Below, piece by piece: positions 55,146-64,000 of a stretch of DNA of 64,000 nt. Made by a program: the position numbers and the translations under genes. The notes under the pieces are model-generated. The model had not been told where the DNA came from and searched no databases. It worked only from the letters and a program-made list of their open reading frames with translations. The number at the start of each line of letters is the position of its first letter. The stretch's first letter is position 1. Origin of the DNA: Prinia subflava (taxonomy: Eukaryota > Chordata > Aves > Passeriformes > Cisticolidae); contig NC_086247.1 in assembly GCF_021018805.1 (NCBI RefSeq), forward strand, positions 2,991,501 to 3,055,500, read 5' to 3'.

Positions 55146-58040
55146 TTATTTCAGAATTAAATTTTTCTGTGCTCCAACTGAACTCTTTCAAATGCTTTAC
55201 AGGAACAAGCATCTTCTGTAGATCTCACCCTTACAGATCTTCACTGTCACTTAGGACAAAACATCAATGTCCTAAATGCATCTGTTCATGCCAGGGACAC
55301 CACCAGTGCACCCCAGGGAAAAGCACCAGGGGCCAGCAGACCTTGTAATGAATGCTCACCTTCATCTTCACTTCCCTCTAATTAACACTAAAATAAGTAC
55401 TCAGAGCAGACCGCTTTTACATAAAAAGGAATTCCTGATAGAGATTGGCATTTATAATTAATAGCTAGCTAGCTCAAGTGCTGGCTCTTTACTTTTAAGT
55501 GCTCCATTATTATAATTTCTCCTGAAATTCATTGTAATAACACTGATCACAAAGAGGCCATTTCTCTTTGGTTTAAAGAGCTGTTGCCAATGATGGCAAG
55601 GCAAAGATTTGACCTACATAAAAACATAAGGGCACGGGCATGCTTTAGCACTTGGACATATGGAGCTACAAGAGACTTGTGGAGCACGGTGACAGCACTC
55701 AGCTATGCAGTTGACATGAGGAAATTTTCAAATGCCCCCTCCTACAGAAGCCTCTCCTGACTTAATAGTGTTGCAGTGGAACCATCTGAAGCCTTGCCTA
55801 GCTCATTTGTATTTAAACATTTTAGCTAAAAAAACCCCACTGAAACATTTTGCTATTATGGAAATGCCAGGAGTGCTGGCCTTGTGTTTGACCTCCAATT
55901 GTTTGACAGCGAGGAGGGAATTTTCTAGTCCCCTCCAGTGTCACTGTTTACAGGGTGATGAGATAAAGCCAAAAAACCCTTCTGGGAGAAAGTCTTGCTG
56001 ATCTGTGCAAGAGCAGAAGGTGTTTAGGGGTCTATCCTATACCCATGACTCACCAGAGTTAGAAAACATAACATGTAAAATGTATAAACTATTAAATGCA
56101 CAAAGCGGTCAAGCATTGGCTTGGACATTCTTTGATCCTATAATCTTTGACTGAGAGCTACGGACAGTAAAATTAAAGGTTAATTAAGGAGCAAAACAGC
56201 CTCACATTTGTAAAATATACAATTAGCTGTTTAAAAATCCTGTAATTAAGAAAATAATCTAATAATGGTTCCTGGCCAGAGGCAGACTTCTAACCTAAGC
56301 TCAGTTTCTTAAGCTAGGGAAATAGCTCACCTAACTCGCATACTTAAGTGATGAAAGGTTGCAAATAATAATGTGCTCCCAAGGTGAAAAGGGACTCCAA
56401 TCTCTTTTAGTGCTGCTACAGACATCTGAGAGATGACTGCTACAAAAATAAAACCAATCTTATAAAACCAATATCCAATTTACTTAGACTTGCTGAGGGA
56501 AATCCCTCAGAGCTTCAGTACATGTATGTTGCAGGTTCCTTCATCACTCCAGTCTAGGTGGATGAGAAATTATCAAGTCAAGGATTAAAATTACCTCAGA
56601 TTTTATTTTTTTTCTTAAACCTTTCATTGAAAATAAAAACAAATGGAAAGGGGAATAAAAATATCAGTCTGGAGTAAGTTTCTTGCTGTTGGTTTCCATA
56701 GAGCTTAAGAGAAAAAAAATCAACACAAGCAATGCCTAAACAATGTAATCCATATAACCTGCTTATAAACCAAACGACAAATTTTTATACACTCTGATAG
56801 AATGTTCCACTACAAAAAAAATGTAATTTTGTGCCCAGTAAAACTGGACTAGTCTTGCCATGTAGCATGCACAATCCTAAATTATTCCAACTTTCTCTGT
56901 CTCAGAAATAATATAAAATCCATAATAGAAACTGCATTTTCCATTTTTGTAGCACCTGAAGATCTTGTAGCATATTCCTAAATAAGATTCCAAGTTCATG
57001 TGTATGAATTGTTCACCTTTAGTTTTGCAAGGACAAAGAGAGAAATGGAGTAATTTATTTAGCTGACATTGTGAGGGCACTGACATTGCTGAAAATAGAG
57101 TTCAGACCTCCTGGTTCACAGCCCTGTGCTGGAGAGACCACAGCTCTCTTCACAAGCAACCTCCCAAGAAGCCCATAAAATTCCTAAGTGGCAGCTCCAT
57201 ATATAATGCTGATCCAACATTTGCCGTGGGTAATGTTTTACAGTAGATCTACTGCAAATCATTTCTTTGAAAGTGTTCCTCTGTCTCTACCTAATGATTT
57301 ATTCAGTCTTTGTTGCCTAGTGTGAATCTTCCTTCGAAAAAACAATATGCAAATCTATAAAAGTGCAACTTCAGGGTTTTTCTTTTCTTCTCCTTTTTTT
57401 TTTTTTTTTAATTTCATTTCTTTTTATTCAAATCATAAATCTTTACATTGTGGGAATGAACATTAAGAAACCTGAAGCAAACACTTTCTAAGCTAATTTA
57501 TTTTCGCCTACAAATGCTGCATTTTCTCTCCCCTTCAGAGTTTTCTGTAAAAAAGGAAATGACAAAAGGAAAAAATGGCAAGAAGTTTTTAGTTATTAAG
57601 GCTGTGTTTGGAAATCAGAGGCTGGAGAGGAAAATGCCATCCCTCTGGTTAAAATGTTTTAAGGATATTTGCTAATCTTTTAATTTGTTAATGTTACTGT
57701 ACCTGCCTATAGCCCACAATGAGACACAGGATTTCCAAGAAAAAAAGTTCTTTTTGAAAGGCCAAAAGGAAATAAACACTGCCCCAGTAAACAGACAACA
57801 CAAAATATCCCTGTCCTAAAGCAGAGGGCTTGAGAGAAGTAGGGGGTTTGGGGACATGACAGAATATGTGGCAAAGTTGGATCAGAACCCCAACTCACAC
57901 AGAGGAATACTTGATTTAATTAATGTTAGTTATCCAAAAGCCAAGAAGTTTGAAACTAAGCACCATAGCCTGTATATCAAAGGGAAAATGGTGATTAACA
58001 AACCTAAATAGATTTCTGGGATAAGCAAGGTTTTCAGGTG
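55146..58040. other. 2.9-kb AT-rich region, possible MIR remnant
   Basis: No gene recognised. The GCTAGCTAGCT motif at 55463-55473 and the T16 run at 57394-57409 are the only simple repeats. A MIR-like piece at 57035-57145 is listed separately. Confidence 0.4.
57035..57145 (-). repeat. possible MIR-like SINE remnant
   Basis: The order AGAGAGAAATGGAGTAATTT, GCTGACATTGTGAGG, GAGTTCAGACCTCCTGGTTC, ACAGCCCTGTGCTGGAGAG follows the complement of the tRNA-derived head and core of MIR (GATTCGAACCCAGGTCT..., CAAAGCCCTGTGCTC). Similarity is weak and based on recall. Confidence 0.4.
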
Positions 58041-58276
58041 GAAGGAGAGAGGATTAAGATTAGTTATAGGGAGGAATTCTTTACTGTGAGGGTGGGGAAG
58101 CACTGCAGTGGGTCATATGAAGAAATTGTGGACTCTCCATCCCTAGAAGTGTTCAAGACCAAAGGTAGGTGGGGCTTGGAGAAACTGATCTAGGGGAAAA
58201 TGTCCCTTCTCAGGGTAGGAGGTTGGAACTGGAGGATCTTTGGGGTCCACTCCAACTCAAGCCATTCAATGACTCC
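58041..58276 (+). mobile_element. CR1 3' fragment
   Basis: GATTAAGATTAGTTATAGGG, TTACTGTGAGGGTGGGGAAG, CTCCATCCCTAGAAGTGTTC, GATCTAGGGGAAAATGTCCC, and CTCCAACTCAAGCCATTCAA with an eroded terminal repeat. Confidence 0.92.
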
Positions 58277-59754
58277 AGAGTACATCCTTGAGAAGCTTTC
58301 AGCAGCTTTTGGGTTTGAACTTCTCTTTCAGTGGGAACAGAGGTCTTTCAAAGTGTGCAAGAGTTCAAGTTTTCCATTTGTATATCAGTGATTTATCTAT
58401 GCTTTAGCTCTGGCCAATTGCTCCTTTTCTATAAAATATAAATTATATCATGTCATATGACTTGGAAAGGTAATCCTTGATTATGTGGGATCAGACACTT
58501 CAGCAATGGAGACTGTGGCATTAAACTAAAAGGAGCTGCACTAACAGCAATGCAAATAAACTCCATGAAACAGTTCACACTGGATTGTTCAAACGAGTCT
58601 GGAGAACAGAACTGGGAAAATCTCTTTCCCCTTTCTCAGTCAACCATGAAAATGCACTTTGTGGCAGGGCTGGTACACACAGAAATGTAACTTGCCCTAA
58701 GCCTACACCTCTCAAGCAGACAATAACAGTGTTGAAAAAGGAGAGTTTGCTGGATTAACACTCATAATAAAGGTGATGTGCCCCACATTTCTCTTTTCTT
58801 TGATCTCACAGTATTTTGATGTCTCTCTTTCTGCATGTTCATGCTCTGCTGGTTTCTTGCTCATTGATGGCTGTCCTTTTAAAATAATTCTTTTCACTTG
58901 CCTGCATCTTTCAGCAAAACTCAAAAAGAAAGGAGGAAGAAAAGGCTGACTAGCAAGAAGCTGGCTGAGTTTCTCAAAGCACCTCAGGCTTTAAATATCA
59001 ACAGTATTAATAAACATCAAAGGCAGGGCACTGATCAACATCAGAACTGGGTTAGTAGTGTTCCCAGGCTCCTGTGGCTGTGTTTTGGATGTAGCTCAAT
59101 TCTACGGGGTTTGGAAACAGGGCCAAGCAGTCCCATCTCACCTAGACCTTCCTTTAGGTGGTCTAGAAACCCCCATACCTGGTTAAGAGATGAGCTGACC
59201 TGGAAACCAAGAGAAAAGGTTCTCTGGACATGCCATAACACAAACCCAGAGATCACAGAGTTTAGACTCAGTCATTGTGAGTAAATTAAACATCACTTTT
59301 AGACAATTAATCTTATCCTAGATTCCAGCACTCCCAAGGCAGTGCTGCATTTGAAGATGACACCAGTGAAGAAATAGCAATTTAATCACTACTATTGATT
59401 ATTATTATTATCTTAATTTTAAAAGGAAAGATTGCATGCTTCAGCCAATCCTTTGTGCTTGGGGGAAGGTTAAAAATCCCTGGGATTGCTCCTTACTTGT
59501 CCCATTTCCTTCTCAAGTTACCATGATCTCCCCTTTTCAGTTTTGATCACAGTTTCTCTACAGACTGATTTCATACAGTGCCTGGGACAATTGACTTCTC
59601 ATAATTTCCTTTTAGGAATAAACAACCAAAAGACTTTCATAAATAATTTGTTGAGTGGGCTCCCATCTCATCCTGCACAGGGTCTGAAGTGCTGAATTAC
59701 AGATTTTTACCTGCAATCACTGATTTTACCTCTTTTTCTGGAGAGATGGTGTCC
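58277..59754. other. unique non-coding DNA
   Basis: A 128-codon plus-strand frame (58898-59284) begins Lys/Arg-rich and ends Trp-rich. No motif or splice frame supports it. Nothing else recognised. Confidence 0.4.
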
Positions 59755-59940
59755 TAGCCGTTGTTTAATCTTGGCCTTGCTAAGCAGTTCACTTGATGTT
59801 TCTGTGCCTTTGTTTACACATTTTAAATTTAGAGATGATAATAATAATAATCTATGGCCTCTTTCTCTCCTGGGAAAATCAGAAAATTAAATAACGAATG
59901 TACTTGAAACTGCCCTCTGAGAGGGAAGAAGAAGAGTGCT
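59755..59940 (+). repeat. MIR-like SINE remnant
   Basis: TTAATCTTGGCCTTGCTAAG, TTTCTGTGCCTTTGTTTACAC, AGATGATAATAATAATAATC, and TGGGAAAATCAGAAAATTAAA then ACGAATGTACTTGAAA follow the MIR order (GTGACCTTGGGCAAGT..., CTCTGTGCCTCAGTTTCC..., GGGGATAATAATAGTACC..., GAGGATTAAATGAG...). It is the best of the three MIR-like remnants, with many small changes. The ATA triplet run is slightly expanded. Confidence 0.62.
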
Positions 59941-62900
59941 GGCCATGACTGTAGTTGGAGAGGTCCCAGGAAATGGGAGCTTAATTTTTCAAGTGGTAGC
60001 CAGTTATTAATATGAGGATTTCATAGAGCTTGGTTTTAAAATATGTATTTTAAAATACCTGTCTTTTCAAAAGAGCCTGACAAAGAAATTTTAGCAGAAA
60101 AACAGTGAGAAATGGCTGTCAAATGAACCTGTATGTCATTAAAAAGAGAGGAATTTTAATGCTATGACTCATACATGGAGCTGAAATAGTCTGTCACATC
60201 AGCCCAGGGCAAGAGTCTCTTATTCCTGGCAGCACAAAGCCCAGCTGATTGATCCCAAAGCCTTCTGAATTCAGCAGAAAGACTCCCAAGCTACCTCAGA
60301 CTAATTAGTTCTTCTGTTGGCCTGAATATTGTCAGTCACAAGAGGCTTTGAATTGCAGGACTTAGAATTGCTGGCAGGGATCGCAAAACACTGAATTTCC
60401 CAACCCACCTGAAACATCCTGGGGTCCTACAGCAATGTTGACTACAACTACAGCAAGGTGTTGCATACATTATAAGTTTATCAAAGGTGAGAGCAGCACA
60501 GGATGTGACTTTTGTGTTAATGTCACAGCAGGGAAAGCTGGCTGAATGTATGGGAATTATGCTAATGTATGGGAAAATTTCAGGATTATCCTTATTCTGA
60601 AAGTTGTTCAGTGCCTGAAGGGAGCCTGAACACTGTTTGTGAGAAGCCTGCCAGAAAACCCACTCTCCCAGAGCATTGTTTTGGGTCTCTGATGGCTCCA
60701 GGGCAGTCTGTGGCTTTCTCTGGCCCCTGCTGCAGTGCCACAGCCATGGCCAAGGCTTGGGCATGAGGCTGCAAAATCCCAGAGAGCATAAAACACCCAA
60801 CTGCAGCTCAACATCACGGGCTGCCTGTTGGAAACAGGGCAGCTCAGCCACCCTGTGCCTCAGCCCCCTCCTGTACTGGTCTGTCTCTTTACCCCTTTGC
60901 CTTCTCTTGGTCACTGGCAAGTTGAGACCAAGACCATTTCTTATTCCTGTGTGGTATCTACCACATTTCCTCTTCCCCACGGGATGTTTGCATGAAGCCA
61001 CAAACTGATTTTGCTTTATTTTTTATTCATGCAAGGAAACACATGAGGGACTAAGTGTTTGAAGTAGGTTTGATGTACCACAAGGTCAAGGATCCTCACC
61101 ACAGCTTCTGAAGGCAGCAGGGTTTTGTTTTGCAGAAGGTGCTCCCTGTCTTGCATCTCTGCTTTGTTATTGTCAGGTTATAATGTTACCTTGCATTTCT
61201 ACCACCTTCTATACAACCTGTGGGATGAATTCCCAGCAGTGAGAAACAGCACACCTCAATTAAAGTCAAGACACCAAAGGCAATGCACATTAGATAAACA
61301 TCTACGTTATTAGACATTATTTACTATTAATTTTTTGTTATCAGTTTGCAATTTACCATTATTACTATTATTTACTATCAGGCTCATTTCCCTAGACATT
61401 ATGAATCCTCCTTACATAAACGAATTTGGACACACATTACACCCCCAAGGAAACAAGATGGAAAGACGAAGAAACTTAGATGACTTTTCAAGACATGTAA
61501 ATAGTTCACATCCTAAAAGCTGTGATATAATGGGTTTGTTGTGTGTCTTTGACTGATAGAGAGGCAGTGCCAGACTGGGGATAATGACCAGGACCCATCT
61601 GGTGCACAGGGAGGTGGCAGCAGGCTGGAGATACCTCGTGATGGAGCAACTGTCAGAGGTTATAGTGATGCAAAAGCTCATCTCTTACCAGTGGTTGATG
61701 TGGGGTTCAGGTGCACAAATCTCTCATGGAAAGCATGAAATTTGATTTGCCAAACCTTGCTGGTCAAAAGGTTACTTTCAGGAGTTTTCCCTGGCTGTAA
61801 ATGGAGGCAGGAGGATGAGTTGTGGCACCTGCTTTTGTCTCTGGTTTGGATAATGGATTAATAATAATATTTGAATAATGGATTTGGGCAGGGGTGTAGG
61901 AGGGAGATGTTTGCAAATACTTTCTGCACATTTCTCACCAAGCACTAAGAAAGAGCTGGAAGGAGTCTCTGAGCAGGTGCTTCTCTCCCCACTCTATCCC
62001 TCTGCCCTCTGGAGACAAGGAGATCATCACTTTTAAGCTGCTGGGCTCATTTTCCATGGATTGGAAGGGAGGAACTGTTTCTCTGTGCCTACAGCCAGGA
62101 ACCAATGACTGCCCACTGAGGTATGGCCTAATTTTCCACCCTGCTACCTGTCTCAATCACTCAGACATCATGGATACATGGAAATACTGCCGTGGTGCTA
62201 GAACATGATGGATGTCATGGTTAGTGAGTCTTCATTTTCATGGGTAATGAGCAGAAGATGCCTCTACATAATTCTACCTCTCTAGAACAATGGCGAGGAG
62301 CTGAGATATGCCTAAATAATGTTCCTTCATAATGTTGTTATTTAGCAGGAATCGATGTTCACACCTGTTTATTTCTCTTTCAGACACAAATGAACACAGT
62401 ATGCACAATTAATAAAGTTAAACTGAAAAATAGCCCAGTATTGATTAGCTAGCTTTCCATTACCCTGCACAACACCAGTCGATCTCTCCCAGACACCAGG
62501 AGAAACCTAATGGGCTTTTATTCATCACAGCCTAAGAAATCTCCATGGAAAACTTTTTCTACCCAAACCAGTAAATCTCAGGAATTTTGTTTCGTTCCAC
62601 TACCGAATATCTTTGCTGCCTGAACTCTAAGTGAGAGTCACATCTCAAATATTAATGGCATTTTTCAGAAGTGTACAGTTCCCAGCAACCTGGCAGCATT
62701 ACCAGATTTTTGGCCTAATTTGATGTTTTTTGAGGTGTGTTGTGTATAAAACCCAGGTTTGATTCCAGTTTCATTTTCCAAGGTCTAATTCCAGTCTCAT
62801 TTTCTGTTAAAGCTGTTAGAACCCAAGCTCTCTGCTTTTCATCTCTCTGTGATCTAAATCCCCAGATGGAGATGCTCAGGTCAGAGACAGGGCTGATTTG

Positions 62901-63229
62901 ACTTCAGATGGAAAGTGAGACAAATTACAGCACAGATGCATCTAAAAAGCTGCTCTCAGTTATCTCTCATCTCTGACCTGCTGCTGGCTTTTCTTGTTTG
63001 GACGTCAGCATCAGGCACAATTAACCCTGCCATCCTACAGCAGTTTTATGAGTGAAGAGAAAGCTCTGGGAAGGAATTGTTGTGCACACCTGCTGATTGC
63101 TGATTTGCAGGAGAGCTCAGTCCAAATGATAAGTGACAAAATACCAAAGGTTTTAAAGGACATAATAAAGTTGTAGTTTCACAACAGAAACAGATGTAGT
63201 CCCTGAGGGTAAAATCTCATACAATTTTT
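59941..63229. other. 3.3-kb repeat-poor region
   Basis: Contains the longest non-repeat frame of the window: 221 codons on the minus strand, 60336-61001, Cys- and Pro-rich. It overlaps several opposite-strand frames and has no known domain. AT triplets near 61370. No transposon recognised. A gene is not supported. Confidence 0.4.
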
Positions 63230-63530
63230 TGTAGAATATCCTGAATTGGAAGGGACTCAGAAGGATCAAGGAGTCCAACTCCTGGTACCACACAAGTGGG
63301 AAGTTAAATGCTGTATCCAAGACTGTTGCCCAAACAGTTCTTGGACACTGACAGGCTGGAAGTCATGATCACATTCCCGTGGAGCTTGTTCCAGTGCTTG
63401 ACCAAGTTCTCAGTGAAGACCTTAATCCTAATATTCAAGCTGAACTTCCCCTAACACATCTCTTAATCCTTTCCTCACATGTTATCACTGAAGAGATCAA
63501 CACCTTTCCTTCTTCTGTCTCTTATAAGAA
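63230..63530 (-). mobile_element. CR1 fragment of an older subfamily
   Basis: GAATATCCTGAATTGGAAGG, AGGATCAAGGAGTCCAACTC, TTGCCCAAACAGTTCTTGGA, GCTTGTTCCAGTGCTTGACC, GTGAAGACCTTAATCCTAAT, CTGAACTTCCCCTAACACATC. The 'ATATCCTGAGTTGGAAGG' head and 'CTTGGACACTGACAGGCT' block mark a subfamily different from the common tails in the rest of the window. Confidence 0.9.
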
Positions 63531-64000
63531 AATTCTACACAGCAATTAGTTCACCCCTCAGGTTATTTTTTATTGCTACTATAATAACTAACCCTTATTA
63601 AATTTGTAAATTTTTTTAATCACTTATAAAAACAAGAGTAAAACCATGAATATCAAGTTTTTTCCAATGAAAAATCAATCCATTGGCCATGGTTTTCAAG
63701 CACTTTTTTCAGATTTTGGCTCATGGATTCCAAGAGTCCGTGTCTAAAGATGAATACTGGGGATAACACTAAAAAATGCAGGGTATTTTGAGTTCCAGTT
63801 TCTATTTTGTCATGGTCTATATTTATGACATGCAGTGGTCTATAATTAAGACATCTTTAGAGGCATACAACCTCTAGTGGAAAATGTTCAGAGATCCTCA
63901 GAACAAAATGGGTTGTAAAACAGTGCAAACAGCATAGGAAGTATGCCTTGAAGTGATACAATTCCACTGCTACACAGAAGGCCTTTGTGGATTTAAGAAA
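63531..64000. other. unique non-coding DNA
   Basis: AT-rich to the window edge. Nothing recognised. Confidence 0.4.

Noticed and set aside
54280..55348. Open frames of 238 to 340 codons on both strands
   Set aside because: They are produced by the stop-free five-base array (Ser/Leu/Pro or Glu/Arg repeats) inside a CR1. Not a gene.
1..64000. A novel multi-gene system (defence, biosynthetic or otherwise)
   Set aside because: No intact genes of any kind can be supported. Everything recognisable is repeat-derived or unique non-coding vertebrate DNA.
1..64000. tRNA, rRNA or snRNA genes
   Set aside because: Scanned by eye for TTCGAAT-type T-loops and snRNA motifs. The only near matches fall in the MIR-like SINE remnants, which derive from tRNA but are decayed.

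Overview
This window looks like non-coding nuclear DNA from a bird, most likely a songbird or close relative. The main reason is the repeat content. I can place about 30 pieces of the CR1 retroposon, recognised by its 3' end (TTCCAACCCAAACCATTCTATGATTCT and its complement). There are also seven avian-type endogenous-retrovirus LTRs, a few very old MIR-like SINE remnants, and simple repeats. I see no mammalian L1 or Alu and no bacterial gene structure. No intact protein-coding gene, rRNA or tRNA can be supported. The long open frames are either simple-repeat artefacts (54.3-55.3 kb, 3.4-3.7 kb, 31.8-32.3 kb) or chance frames in unique or repeat DNA.

Layout. 0-0.5 kb: a 29-bp minisatellite cut by the window edge, next to the 3' part of an LTR. 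0.5-8.9 kb: unique DNA with three CR1 pieces and a 197-bp TTCC array. 8.9-9.5 kb: solo LTR. 9.5-15 kb: unique DNA with decayed CR1. 15.2-16.8 kb: a CR1 split by a 1,371-bp CpG-rich solo LTR with a 5-bp target duplication. 18.1-18.65 kb: CR1 carrying reverse-transcriptase remnants. 18.7-27 kb: AT-rich unique DNA with a few CR1 tails. 27.04-27.66 kb: a second solo LTR of the 8.9-kb family, with a perfect 5-bp duplication. 27.7-36.7 kb: mostly unique, with two CR1s and a 231-bp A-rich tract. 36.8-40.5 kb: the densest insertion cluster (four CR1s, two LTRs, one ancient repeat). 45-48.2 kb: two longer CR1s, one split by a 645-bp LTR with a 4-bp duplication, then an A-rich tract. 49.8-50.4 kb: CR1, MIR-like SINE, CR1. 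51.1-53.6 kb: repeat-poor. 54.05-55.14 kb: a CR1 interrupted by a roughly 690-bp pentanucleotide array. 55-64 kb: repeat-poor apart from CR1 pieces at 58.0 and 63.2 kb and MIR-like remnants.

Functionally this reads as intergenic or deep intronic DNA. Repeat family names come from recall of consensus sequences, not from a database search. The best-supported observations are nested-insertion histories and repeat-born microsatellites. I found no evidence for a new multi-gene system.
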